Shown here: positions 25,835 through 33,454 of the stretch, in pieces
How the letters are laid out: every line of letters begins with the position of its first letter
Numbering within the stretch: the first letter of the stretch is position 1
DNA from: a bacterium
Lineage (GTDB): Bacteria; Vulcanimicrobiota; Xenobia; Xenobiales; JADMJV01
Assembly (NCBI GenBank): GCA_018266105.1
Contig: JAFEBA010000112.1
Coordinates: forward strand, 11,029-62,012
Length of the DNA: 50,984 bases
Direction: 5' to 3'
Made by a program: the position numbers and the translations under genes
Notes under the pieces: generated by a model
Database searches by the model: none
What the model saw: only the letters and a program-made list of their open reading frames with translations
What the model was told of the DNA's origin: nothing

Positions 25835-26492
25835 CGGATGGCTCCTGGGGGGGCGTCAGCAGGCGGCAAGCCAGCCAGCACAGGGCGACCACCAGCAGGT
25901 CAGCCACCAGCACGTAAAACGGCCAGGGTCCAAGATAGTCCAGCGGGGAACCGGCCGGTGGCTTGCTGATCAGGTAGCCATAGTTCCAGCCAAAGATTTT
26001 GTCGAGCAGACCGACCAGCAAAATCCACAATTGCAGGCCGAGCGCTGCTCCTTTCCAGGAATCACGTTTGAGCCGATAGGCCCGACCGCTCTGCAGGTGG
26101 GCCAGCACCACGAAAATCAACCCGTGGCCCCAGAAAAACTCGAAATAGCGATAGTGTGGGAAATCGTTGGGAAGGTCAGGTGTGATCAGGGCCCAGATGC
26201 TGCTCGTCCAGGAGAGCAAATGAATGTTTTCAAAGGTGAACTGACTGCGTCGATCGGTCAGCAGATAACAGGCGCCAAAGAGGATGAAGTCGCAAAGGTG
26301 CAGCGGAAGGCAGCTGTCCCAGGCCAGTTGCGACCAGCGCCAGGCATAAGCAATGCTCATGTAGGTCACCAGATTCAGCAGTAAAAAGCGATCCGCCGCT
26401 CGCTGCGAGCGCGCCCCCCACCAGCCGACCAGCACGCAGGCCAGCCAGATTCCGGCCAGACCGGCCCAATGTGTCGTTCCAAACCATTGCAT
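25821..26492 (-). CDS. YwaF/TIGR02206-family integral membrane protein
   Basis: This protein of about 223 residues has six to seven membrane helices. Family marks are LPLHLCDFILFGACY, SIWALITPDLP, FFWGHGLIFVV, NYGYLISKPPAGS and LDYLGPWPFYVL, which match the TIGR02206 (YwaF) pattern. No biochemical function is established for this family. ATG at 26492 begins MQWFGTTHW; ten more codons upstream are possible. It is divergent from the superoxide dismutase gene (109 bp) and overlaps the LolA-like gene tail by 14 bp. Confidence 0.85.
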   Translation of the reverse strand: MQWFGTTHWAGLAGIWLACVLVGWWGARSQRAADRFLLLNLVTYMSIAYAWRWSQLAWDSCLPLHLCDFILFGACYLLTDRRSQFTFENIHLLSWTSSIWALITPDLPNDFPHYRYFEFFWGHGLIFVVLAHLQSGRAYRLKRDSWKGAALGLQLWILLVGLLDKIFGWNYGYLISKPPAGSPLDYLGPWPFYVLVADLLVVALCWLACRLLTPPQEPSAIVL

Positions 26493-26601
26493 GATCGGGC
26501 CCTTCGCTGTCTGTGCGGGCATTTCCGCCGCCGGCGGGAGAGCAACATCATCTGAAGCCGCTTACGGCAGGACCGTCAGCCGTGATCGGAAAGAGGACCC
26601 T

Positions 26602-27309
26602 ATGGATATTCAGCGTCGAACCTTTTTGCAGACTCTGGCCGCTTTAGGAGTGGCCACCATTTTGCCCAGTGTGGCGGAAGCCGCTGCGGCACCCGGATTT
26701 ACGGTTCCTGATCTGGGGTACGGCTACAACTCCCTGGAGCCGGTCATTGACACGCTGACCATGCAGATTCACCACGACAAGCATCACGCGGCCTACGTCA
26801 AGAATCTGAACGACGCTCTGGCCAAGACGCCCGGTCCCTGGAGCAATTGGACCGTGGAGCAGCTTCTGCAAGGTCTTTCGGAGCTGCCCATGCCGCTGCA
26901 GCTTCCGGTGCGGAACAACGGCGGCGGTCACTACAATCATAGCCTTTTTTGGAAGCTCATCGGCCCCCCCAACACCACCAATGTGGCCAGCGATCTCAAA
27001 GGCGCCATCGAAGACACCTTCGGATCATGGCAGAAATTTCAGGACAAGTTTAGCGAAGCCGCCGTGACGCGCTTTGGAAGCGGGTGGGCCTGGTTGGTGT
27101 TAGAAAAGTCCGGCAGCCTGGCCGTGACCTCTACTCCCAACCAGGACACTCCCTTACTGCAGGGGCACACGCCTTTGCTCGGGATTGATGTCTGGGAGCA
27201 TGCTTACTATTTGAAGTATAAGAATATGCGCAAAGACTACGTGGACCAGTTCTGGAAAGTCGTCAATTGGGAAGAGGTGGGACGGCGTTGGCGGGAAGCT
27301 CGGGCCTGA
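26602..27309 (+). CDS. Tat-exported Fe/Mn superoxide dismutase
   Basis: This 235-residue precursor converts superoxide to hydrogen peroxide and oxygen. Its N-terminus RRTFLQTLAALGVATIL ends near AEAAAA, a twin-arginine signal, so the enzyme is exported folded with its metal. Ligands are visible: His57 in IHHDKHH, His113 in GGGHYNHSLFW, and Asp and His in GIDVWEHAYYL. NQDTPLL and the spacing look more Mn-type than Fe-type. ATG at 26602 has an AAGAGG site 6 bp upstream. The nuclease-fold gene follows after 16 bp on the same strand. Confidence 0.93.
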   Translation: MDIQRRTFLQTLAALGVATILPSVAEAAAAPGFTVPDLGYGYNSLEPVIDTLTMQIHHDKHHAAYVKNLNDALAKTPGPWSNWTVEQLLQGLSELPMPLQLPVRNNGGGHYNHSLFWKLIGPPNTTNVASDLKGAIEDTFGSWQKFQDKFSEAAVTRFGSGWAWLVLEKSGSLAVTSTPNQDTPLLQGHTPLLGIDVWEHAYYLKYKNMRKDYVDQFWKVVNWEEVGRRWREARA

Positions 27310-27325
27310 CCACGAACTAGCTCAG

Positions 27326-28162
27326 GTGGACGTTCAGCGACTGCGCATTGGTTCTTACAACGTCAAGGACTTCGTAGCTCCTTCACAGGGTCAGGGTATT
27401 CGCGCTGCTAAAAGCAATCAGGAACTCAAGGCCCTGGCTGATACGCTTAAAGAGGCCGACTGTGATGTTGTAGCCTTGCAGGAGGTCGGCAGCAAAAAGC
27501 TGCTGGAGAAGTTCGTTCAGGAGAAGCTGGGAGGTGCCTACCAGCACGTGGCCCTGGTTCCCAGCAACGACCGAAGCGGTCTCAACCTGGCTCTGATCTC
27601 AAAATTCCCGATCACCAAGGTTGTCAGTCACAAAAATGACCGAATTTCCAAGCCAGATGGACAAGTCACTCAGTTTTCCCGTGATTTTCTGCGCTTTGAC
27701 GTGGATGTCAACGGTGAAGCCGTAACCGTCTACAACACCCACGCCAAGGCTCGCCTGGGGGATCCCAATTCCGAGCAGCAACGCCTGGCCGAAGCCAGCG
27801 CCGGCCGTGCGATCGTGCTCAAGGATATGGCGGCTTTCCCCTCCCGCTTGTTCGTGGTGACCGGGGATATGAATGACAACACTCATAACCGCTCGGTGCA
27901 AACTCTGGTCAGGGGCGATGGTCGCGGCCCGACGCTGAAGGACAGTCTGGAAGGGAAGCCTCGCGAGGAACAGTTAACCTGGTTGGTGCCGGGCTTGAAT
28001 GGCCATGATCAGCGCGGCCACCAGTTTGACCACGTACTCTATCCGGCTCATCAGCAGAGCAAGTTTGTCGGCAGCCAGGTTCATTCTCGAGCCAAGAACG
28101 CCGACCTGGCCTCGGACCATTATCTGGTCAGCGCTGACTTTGAAATTGCCAAGCCTCCTTAG
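27326..28162 (+). CDS. Endonuclease/exonuclease/phosphatase-fold protein
   Basis: This 278-residue protein has the EEP fold: IGSYNVKDF (Asn), DVVALQEVG (metal Glu), YNTHAKAR (His), VTGDMNDN (Asp-Asn) and ASDHYLVSADF (Asp-His catalytic pair). All catalytic positions of Mg-dependent phosphoesterases are present. No signal peptide is seen, so DNA, RNA or nucleotide/phospholipid hydrolysis in the cytoplasm is possible. GTG at 27326 opens with VDVQRLRIGSYN, directly before the domain. It overlaps the convergent FUN14-like gene by 4 bp. Confidence 0.88.
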   Translation: MDVQRLRIGSYNVKDFVAPSQGQGIRAAKSNQELKALADTLKEADCDVVALQEVGSKKLLEKFVQEKLGGAYQHVALVPSNDRSGLNLALISKFPITKVVSHKNDRISKPDGQVTQFSRDFLRFDVDVNGEAVTVYNTHAKARLGDPNSEQQRLAEASAGRAIVLKDMAAFPSRLFVVTGDMNDNTHNRSVQTLVRGDGRGPTLKDSLEGKPREEQLTWLVPGLNGHDQRGHQFDHVLYPAHQQSKFVGSQVHSRAKNADLASDHYLVSADFEIAKPP

Positions 28163-28470
28163 CGGACCTTCAATCCAATCAAGAAGCCGGCCGTCAGGCC
28201 CACCAGACTGGGGCTGAGCTGGTTCAGCATGGTCTGCATCCACTGGCCGGCGCCGCGGCTGCCCTGCTCGATTCCCTCGGATACCTGCTGCCAGTGAACG
28301 GTGATCCAGCCCTGCTGAGCCAGGAAATAGAGACCGATCAGAACCAGGCCCAGCATAAGCAAGGCCACCTTAGCCGCTCTCTTGGCGGCGTAGCCGATTG
28401 CGATTCCGGCGAGTGTGCCCCCACCGATCTGGGCCAGCGTGGCCTGATTAAAGAGCGTGGCGACGTCTAT
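28159..28470 (-). CDS. FUN14-family small membrane protein, start codon non-canonical
   Basis: This open frame of 103 codons encodes two hydrophobic regions: AGIAIGYAAKRAAKVALLML with GLVLIGLYFLAQQGWITVHW, and a C-terminal SLVGLTAGFLIGLKVR. It matches the FUN14 pattern (GYxxKxxxK, Gly-rich end GFxxGxK). The first ordinary start in frame is GTG at 28368, which would cut off the conserved IGGGTLAGIAIGYAAK part. Family-like sequence continues upstream to an ATA at 28470 that overlaps the previous stop as ATAG, where a coupled ATGA-type start would be expected. Options are a rare start (ATA, or CTG near 28437), a base error, or a truncated protein. Function of bacterial FUN14 proteins is unknown. 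Confidence 0.7.
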   Translation of the reverse strand: MDVATLFNQATLAQIGGGTLAGIAIGYAAKRAAKVALLMLGLVLIGLYFLAQQGWITVHWQQVSEGIEQGSRGAGQWMQTMLNQLSPSLVGLTAGFLIGLKVR

Positions 28471-28784
28471 GGCTTTTTGTTACCCTGGTCGGAGTAAGCG
28501 AAGGCAGCCAGTCCCGCGCCCAGTGCGCCGCCCACCAGGGTGCCCACGGCAAATCCCAGAGCGGGGTGCCCCATGCTGGCGCCCCAACGCGCTCCTAAGA
28601 ACATACCTACCGTGCCGGTCAGAGAGGCCGCTCCCCAGATCTTCTTGCCGATCTTCGGGCTTTGCGGCTGAGCGGAGCCCGGCTGGAACTCGTCGGCAGG
28701 CGGTTTCTCCGCCGGTTTGGGGGAAGCCTGAGGAAGGCGACCTTGGTTCAAAGGTGGGGTGTTCGGAAGGCGAGAAATCTCCAT
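28467..28784 (-). CDS. Glycine-zipper membrane-associated protein
   Basis: This 105-residue protein has a Pro-rich N-terminal half (residues 1-45, EISRLPNTPPLNQGR) and a C-terminal Gly/Ala-rich hydrophobic half. That half has GxxxG-type spacing (GMFLGARWGASMG, FAVGTLVGGALGAGLAAF), as in glycine-zipper proteins that pack in membranes. It ends YSDQGNKKP with a TAG that overlaps the presumed start of the FUN14-like gene. No specific family. ATG at 28784 has no evident Shine-Dalgarno site. Confidence 0.65.
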   Translation of the reverse strand: MEISRLPNTPPLNQGRLPQASPKPAEKPPADEFQPGSAQPQSPKIGKKIWGAASLTGTVGMFLGARWGASMGHPALGFAVGTLVGGALGAGLAAFAYSDQGNKKP

Positions 28785-28859
28785 AGAGGCATTGCTTCGG
28801 TTTTTGCATCAAGGATCCTTGAAGCGGGGTCAAGGAGTCATCTCTCGAAAGGCTGGCCC

Positions 28860-29567
28860 ATGATCACCGAAAGAGTTCGCACCGCCCATGTTTTGGTTGT
28901 CGAAGACGACTGGCCCATCCGACACCTTCTCAAGGTTTCTTTAAGCGCCCACGATTACGAAGTGAGCGAAGCCGAAAATTGCAAAGAAGCCATTTCGAGT
29001 CTGGCCAAACAGGTTCCTGACCTGCTGCTGCTCGACCTGGGTCTGCCCGATGGCAGCGGCATTGATTTGCTCAGGCGTCTGCGCCAGGAGCACGCCACTC
29101 CGGTCATCGTTCTCTCTGTGCAGGGAGCCGAGCGAACCAAGATCGAGGCGCTCGACCTGGGTGCAGATGACTATTTGACCAAGCCCTTTTCCGTAGACGA
29201 ACTTTTGGCTCGAGTCCGGGCTGCCTTACGCCGCAGCAAGTCGCTGCATGCACCCACTCTGCTTACCTGTGGCGATCTGGAGTTGGATCTCGAGCGCCGT
29301 CACGTTACACTGGCCGGCCACGAGATTTCTCTGACGCCCAACGAGTTCAGTTTGTTGATGGCCTTTATGCGCAATCAGGACCGAGTGTTGACTCACCGGC
29401 AGTTGCTGAAAGAGGTTTGGGGTGAGGGTTACGTAGATGACTCACACGTGCTGCGTGTCAATGTTTGCAACCTGCGCCGCAAGCTCAACTCACCTGATGG
29501 AAAGCGAAATTACATTAAGACGGAGCCGGGTGTGGGCTATCGTCTCTGTCTGCCTCGGCCAGCCTAA
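28860..29567 (+). CDS. OmpR/KdpE-family response regulator
   Basis: This 235-residue DNA-binding regulator has a receiver domain at residues 9-120: VVEDDWPIRHLL acidic pocket, phospho-acceptor Asp59 in LLLLDLGLPDG, SVQ switch and Lys in YLTKPF. A winged-helix output domain follows at about 135-232, with SLTPNEFSLL and HVLRVNVCNLRRKL ending in EPGVGYRL. The receiver (TPVIVLSVQGAERTKIEALD) most resembles KdpE. No kdp genes and no cognate kinase adjoin it. ATG at 28860 is preferred over a 66-codon upstream extension: a GAAAGG site precedes it and the family starts here. Confidence 0.92.
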   Translation: MITERVRTAHVLVVEDDWPIRHLLKVSLSAHDYEVSEAENCKEAISSLAKQVPDLLLLDLGLPDGSGIDLLRRLRQEHATPVIVLSVQGAERTKIEALDLGADDYLTKPFSVDELLARVRAALRRSKSLHAPTLLTCGDLELDLERRHVTLAGHEISLTPNEFSLLMAFMRNQDRVLTHRQLLKEVWGEGYVDDSHVLRVNVCNLRRKLNSPDGKRNYIKTEPGVGYRLCLPRPA

Positions 29568-29580
29568 ACTAAATTGCCAC

Positions 29581-29605
29581 GGGTCAGTGGCCGATCCCCT
29601 GACCC
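29581..29605 (+). terminator. Possible hairpin after the response regulator
   Basis: GGGTCAG (29581-29587) and CTGACCC (29599-29605) are perfect 7-bp arms with an 11-base loop, 14 bp after the stop codon. There is no T-tract, so if it terminates it is not a standard intrinsic terminator. Confidence 0.35.
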
Positions 29606-29637
29606 AAGCGTTGCTGGCAGGGGCGTGTGTTCTGTGG

Positions 29638-29826
29638 CTACTTGGGCCTGCGGTCCGTCTTCAGTAAAACGTCCTTCGGTTCCGGCTGCGAGTCGCGATT
29701 GTCAGGGCCCATCCAGTCATGGGCTTCGACCAGGCATATGGAGCTCTTTTCCGGGGCCCGCGATAACATCGGGGTGACGGCGTGGCTCTGACGTTCAAGG
29801 GATTGAATCAAGCGAACAACCTCCAT
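29638..29826 (-). CDS. Possible small protein, 62 residues
   Basis: This open frame begins at ATG 29826 and ends in KTDRRPK. It is hydrophilic, with no membrane segment or recognised motif. There is no ribosome site before the ATG, but GGAGG within its first codons could serve a TTG five codons in. It fills part of the only sizeable gap in the window, which is the main argument for it. It may equally be chance. Confidence 0.3.
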   Translation of the reverse strand: MEVVRLIQSLERQSHAVTPMLSRAPEKSSICLVEAHDWMGPDNRDSQPEPKDVLLKTDRRPK

Positions 29827-29921
29827 AGGCGGGGTAGATTCTGGGAGCGAATGGTTAATCCTTGTTATTGAGATTATTTCAACAACAGGGCCGCCAGGAC
29901 CTGCTCAATGAAGAGGCGCAA

Positions 29922-30335
29922 TTACAGGTAAATTCGCGAGAACAGGCACTCGGGGCGGGGGTTGGGCGAGTCAGCGATCAGGGGAAACCCCAGCGCTTCG
30001 GCGCCCACTCTCACCCAGCGCCCATGGGAACTGAGCAGCCCGATTTTGTTAGGCTCAAGTTCTGAGAGTTCGAAGACTTCCCAGCCAAGAATGCGTTCGG
30101 CTCCACCGTAGAGAGCCCAGCGGTTCTGTTCGTCGGTGGCGCTGAGATAGCGGCCGTGGGCTGTCTTGAGAGCGACATGAGTCTCGGACAGATAGATGAG
30201 CGAGAAAATTTCCCAGCCCAAAAGACGCTGGGCCAGGCCGTTGATGCGCCAGCCTCCCTGGTGGTTAAGTGCCGTGACATAGCGATCCTGATAGGTTTTC
30301 AGCGCAATGTCGCGCCGGTATAGGCGATCGAACAT
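29922..30335 (-). CDS. Beta-trefoil (fascin-like) protein with three internal repeats
   Basis: This 137-residue protein has three similar units of about 42 residues: IALKTYQDRYVTALN, VALKTAHGRYLSATDEQNRW and IGLLSSHGRWVRVGAEALGF. The first two are each followed by LLGWEIFSL- or ILGWEVFEL-type turns. The LKTxxGRYLSA core is typical of fascin/FRG1-like beta-trefoils, which bind actin in eukaryotes and often sugars in bacteria. No signal peptide is seen from ATG at 30335. The frame extends further upstream to 30473, but that part runs into the divergent potA promoter region and is Arg/Pro-rich, unlike a domain. Ligand unknown. Confidence 0.75.
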   Translation of the reverse strand: MFDRLYRRDIALKTYQDRYVTALNHQGGWRINGLAQRLLGWEIFSLIYLSETHVALKTAHGRYLSATDEQNRWALYGGAERILGWEVFELSELEPNKIGLLSSHGRWVRVGAEALGFPLIADSPNPRPECLFSRIYL

Positions 30336-30367
30336 CAAATCAGCTTCTCGCTGTCCCCCGGGTACTC

Positions 30368-30396
30368 TTTTCAGCCGAGTATTTTTTTTGTATGAT
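30368..30396 (+). promoter_or_regulatory. Putative sigma-70-type promoter for the pot operon
   Basis: TTTTCA (30368-30373) and TATGAT (30391-30396) are separated by 17 bp. They match 4/6 and 5/6 of the -35 and -10 consensus and lie about 100 bp before the potA start. An oligo-T stretch lies between them. It is the best promoter match I can find in the window by eye. Confidence 0.55.
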
Positions 30397-30485
30397 GCAG
30401 CGTCTGGATCAGCGACCCGCTCCGGTCTGCAAGCTCGGGGGCTTGCAGCGGCAAATTCGCCCGAGCTATCCACGAATTATAAGCC

Positions 30486-30489
30486 GGAG
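30486..30489 (+). promoter_or_regulatory. Ribosome site for the TTG start of potA
   Basis: GGAG lies 9 bp upstream of TTG at 30499, which is placed just before the ABC domain. This supports a TTG start rather than the longer open frame from 30307. Confidence 0.6.
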
Positions 30490-30498
30490 CAAAATTCG

Positions 30499-31572
30499 TT
30501 GGACCCATACGCTGTTGAGTTGCTGCGTGTCAGCAAGAGTTACAAAAGCTATCAGGCACTGTTCGGAATCGACCTGCAGATTCGCAAAGGCGAGTTTTTT
30601 TCGTTACTGGGTCCATCCGGCTGCGGTAAGACCACCACTCTGCGCCTGATCGCCGGCTTTGAAGAGCCCAGCTCCGGAGAAGTTTGCATCGATGGCAAAC
30701 CGGTGGCCGGCTTGCCGGCCTACCGCCGCAACGTCAACACAGTCTTTCAGAGCTACAGTCTTTTCCCACACCTTTCCATCTTTGAGAACGTGGCCTTCGG
30801 ATTGCGCCGCAGCAAGGTGGCTGAGCATGAAATCACTCGCCGGGTGGGCGAGGCTCTGGCGATGGTCCAGCTCAGCGAGAAAAGTCGGGGGCGCACGACC
30901 GAACTCTCAGGTGGCCAGCAGCAGCGGGTGGCGCTGGCTCGGGCTCTGGTCAACCAGCCGGCCGTCTTGCTGCTGGACGAGCCTATGGCGGCGTTGGACT
31001 CCAAGTTGCGCAAAGAGATGCGCTCGGAGCTGAAGCGCCTGCAAAAGAGCCTGGGCATTACTTTCGTGCTCGTCACTCACGATCAGGAAGAGGCCCTGAC
31101 TTTGTCCGACCGCCTGGCGGTGATGAACCAGGGTCGGGTCGAGCAGGTTTGTGAGCCACGCGAGGTTTACGAGCGGCCGGCCAGTCGCTTTGTGGCCGAA
31201 TTCATCGGTACTGCCAACTTTTTACCGGTCAAAGTGCTGGAAGTGAGCAACGGGCGCACTCGGGTCGAGGGCGAGGAGGGGCAGTTCTGGGTGGTCTCCC
31301 GAGCCGGCTTTGGTGTGGGTGACTCGGCCGAACTCAGTTTGCGCCCGGAACGGATGTGGTTGGGCAAGGAGAGCGATCCTCTGCATAACAGCCTGCAGGG
31401 CGTGGTCAGCGAGACGATTTTTATGGGTCCCGTGACCCGCTACCTGGTGCGCCTCGCCAATGGTCATCTGTTGCTCACCGAGAAGCAAAATCTCGAAGAA
31501 GAGGCTTTCCAGACCGGCGATTCGGTTTGTGTACATTGGGATGCCGATTCGGGGGCGTTGTTGCCGCGGTGA
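30499..31572 (+). CDS. potA: Spermidine/putrescine ABC transporter ATP-binding protein
   Basis: This protein of about 357 residues, the usual PotA length, energises polyamine uptake. It has Walker A LLGPSGCGKTTTLRLIAGF, Q-loop NTVFQSYSLFPHLS, signature TELSGGQQQRVALARALV, Walker B VLLLDEPMAALD and switch His in LVTHDQEEAL. A C-terminal TOBE domain begins around FVAEFIGTANFLPV. TTG at 30499 is chosen because of the GGAG site and because it opens directly before VELLRVSKSY; the open frame back to 30307 covers the promoter. The stop overlaps potD (GTGA). Confidence 0.93.
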   Translation: MDPYAVELLRVSKSYKSYQALFGIDLQIRKGEFFSLLGPSGCGKTTTLRLIAGFEEPSSGEVCIDGKPVAGLPAYRRNVNTVFQSYSLFPHLSIFENVAFGLRRSKVAEHEITRRVGEALAMVQLSEKSRGRTTELSGGQQQRVALARALVNQPAVLLLDEPMAALDSKLRKEMRSELKRLQKSLGITFVLVTHDQEEALTLSDRLAVMNQGRVEQVCEPREVYERPASRFVAEFIGTANFLPVKVLEVSNGRTRVEGEEGQFWVVSRAGFGVGDSAELSLRPERMWLGKESDPLHNSLQGVVSETIFMGPVTRYLVRLANGHLLLTEKQNLEEEAFQTGDSVCVHWDADSGALLPR

Positions 31573-32621
31573 AAGACCGCCTGAACATCATCGGGCTGAC
31601 CAGTCGCCGCCAGTTTTTGCAGGCAGCCTCGTTGCTTTCTCTGGGCTGCCTGGCGGGCGGCTGCCTGGACGACCCCGATACCCTGAATTTCTATAACTGG
31701 TCTCTCTACATTGGTCCCAATACCGTCAAAGACTTCGAAAAAGCCAGCGGCATCAGCGTCAATTATGAGGAATGTTCCTCGGCCGACGTGATGTTTGCCA
31801 AGCTCAAGATTGGCACCGAAGGCTATGATTTGATTGTCACCCCGGACTATATGCTGCGGCGCCTGATCAGACAAAAGCTGGTGCAGCCTCTGCCGCGCAA
31901 GGTTCCCGGGGAGAGGCTCTATGAGCGTCTGCGTCACCCCCCCTGGGATCCCAATCAGGAGTGGTCCATTCCTTACCTGTGGGGCACGGTGGGCATCGCC
32001 TACCTGAAGGACCGGGTCAAGCCCGCCCCCGACAGTTGGAGCGTGCTGTTTGACGGCAAATATGGGCGCAGCGTCACGATGCTGGACGAGAAACGCGATA
32101 CCCTGGGTGCAGCTCTGATTGCTCTGGGCTATTCCGGAAATTCAGTTCAACCCGAGCAGTTGGAGCGGGCCAAGCAGGCGCTTTTGCGCCAAAAGCCATT
32201 CGTTCGGCGTTACACTTCAGATTTTATCGACGACCTGATCCGCCACGAGACCACCCTGGCTCTGGCCTGGTCGGGGGATGTTCATCAGGCGGCCTCTGAT
32301 CCCAACGTTGGTTACGCCATCCCCCGTGAAGGCAGCTTTCTCTTCGTAGACAATATGGCCATCCCGGCCTCGGCCCCGCATCCCGAGGCCGCTATGAAGT
32401 TTATTTTGCATTACATGCAGCCAGAAGTAGCCGCGGGAGTGACCAATGGTTGTGGGTATGCCAATCCCATCGAAGCAGCCGAGAAACTGGTGCGTCCGGA
32501 AATTTTGGCCGATCCGCTGACCTACCCCAGTAAGGAAACCATGCAGCGTCTGGTCTTTCAGGAGGACCTCGGGGCGGGTGAAAAGCTTTGGGACGCCATC
32601 TGGGAAGAGGTCAAGCGATGA
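31569..32621 (+). CDS. potD: Polyamine ABC transporter substrate-binding lipoprotein
   Basis: This 350-residue periplasmic-binding protein of the PotD/PotF family captures spermidine or putrescine. Its N-terminus combines a Tat-like SRRQFLQAASLL with a lipobox LAGGC, so it is exported and lipid-anchored. Domain marks are LNFYNWSLYIGPNTVKDFE, DLIVTPDYMLRRLI and IPYLWGTVGIAY. NWSLYIG corresponds to the NW-Y-I start typical of PotD. GTG at 31569 is fixed by the 4-bp overlap with potA; it also overlaps potB by 4 bp. Confidence 0.92.
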   Translation: MKDRLNIIGLTSRRQFLQAASLLSLGCLAGGCLDDPDTLNFYNWSLYIGPNTVKDFEKASGISVNYEECSSADVMFAKLKIGTEGYDLIVTPDYMLRRLIRQKLVQPLPRKVPGERLYERLRHPPWDPNQEWSIPYLWGTVGIAYLKDRVKPAPDSWSVLFDGKYGRSVTMLDEKRDTLGAALIALGYSGNSVQPEQLERAKQALLRQKPFVRRYTSDFIDDLIRHETTLALAWSGDVHQAASDPNVGYAIPREGSFLFVDNMAIPASAPHPEAAMKFILHYMQPEVAAGVTNGCGYANPIEAAEKLVRPEILADPLTYPSKETMQRLVFQEDLGAGEKLWDAIWEEVKR

Positions 32622-33454
32622 GGCGCTTCCTGGTGTGGGGACTGGTTTTGCCTTTTGTGCTTTACAACCTGACCTTTGTGATTTTCCCTCTCTTCACCGT
32701 GCTGTACCAGAGTTTGTTTCCGATCGACGCGGAATACAATGTTTCTTCATCTGCCACCCTGGCCAACTTCAAGGTGGCTTTCTCGGCGGCGACCATGGAA
32801 GTGATGTGGCGTTCGGCCCGCTATGCCCTGACCACAACCGCCGCCTGCATGCTGCTGGGCTATCCGTTGGCCTATTACATCGCGGTGTACGGCGGTCGCC
32901 TGCGTAATCAGTTGCTGATTCTGGTGGTGCTGCCGTTCTGGACCTCCTACCTGATCCGCACTTTTGCCTGGACCACCCTGCTACAGAAAGAGGGGGTGGT
33001 CAACCACCTGCTGCTCAGTCTGCATCTGATTCGACAACCGCTGCAGATGCTCAATACTGAGTTTTCCGTCATCTTGGGCCTGACCTACGGCTTTTTGCCC
33101 TTTGCCACCCTGCCCATCTACGTCAGTTTAGAAAATCAGGATCGCTCGCTGGTGGAGGCCGCCCACGACCTTGGGGCAACCCCATTTCAAGCCTTCTGGA
33201 AGGTGGTCTTTCCGCTCTCCCTTCCAGGAGTGATCTCGGCCAGCCTGATCACGTTCGTGCCCGCCATGGGCGACTTTGTCTCGGCCGAGATCCTGGGCTC
33301 GCCCGAGACCACCATGATCGGTAATTTGATTCAACAGCAGTTCCTGGCCCTTTTTAACTGGCCGATGGGTTCAGCCCTGTCGCTGGTGCTGATGCTTTTG
33401 ATGGTGACGTCCATGGCCTTGTATGTGGCCTTCGCGGGTGATCGAGATGCGTGA
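32618..33454 (+). CDS. potB: Polyamine ABC transporter permease
   Basis: This 278-residue membrane protein has six predicted helices. The EAA coupling loop is visible in EAAHDLGATPFQAFWKVVFPLSLPG. The N-terminus FLVWGLVLPFVLYNLTFVIFPL and long first periplasmic loop are PotB-like. ATG at 32618 overlaps the potD stop (ATGA), and its end overlaps potC by 8 bp. With PotC it forms the channel. Confidence 0.92.
   Translation: MRRFLVWGLVLPFVLYNLTFVIFPLFTVLYQSLFPIDAEYNVSSSATLANFKVAFSAATMEVMWRSARYALTTTAACMLLGYPLAYYIAVYGGRLRNQLLILVVLPFWTSYLIRTFAWTTLLQKEGVVNHLLLSLHLIRQPLQMLNTEFSVILGLTYGFLPFATLPIYVSLENQDRSLVEAAHDLGATPFQAFWKVVFPLSLPGVISASLITFVPAMGDFVSAEILGSPETTMIGNLIQQQFLALFNWPMGSALSLVLMLLMVTSMALYVAFAGDRDA

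Larger units (their letters stand above)
29568..29921. other. 354-bp low-information interval
   Basis: This is the largest non-coding-looking stretch, between the response regulator stop and the beta-trefoil gene stop. It contains one hairpin right after the regulator (29581-29605) and a possible 62-codon minus-strand ORF (29638-29826). Around 29845-29885 there is an AT-rich patch (GTTATTGAGATTATTTCAAC). No tRNA or known RNA motif is seen. Confidence 0.5.

Noticed and set aside
29638..29826. Treating the 62-codon ORF as a confident gene
   Set aside because: It has no ribosome site before its ATG, no motif and no known relative. It is kept only as a low-confidence feature.
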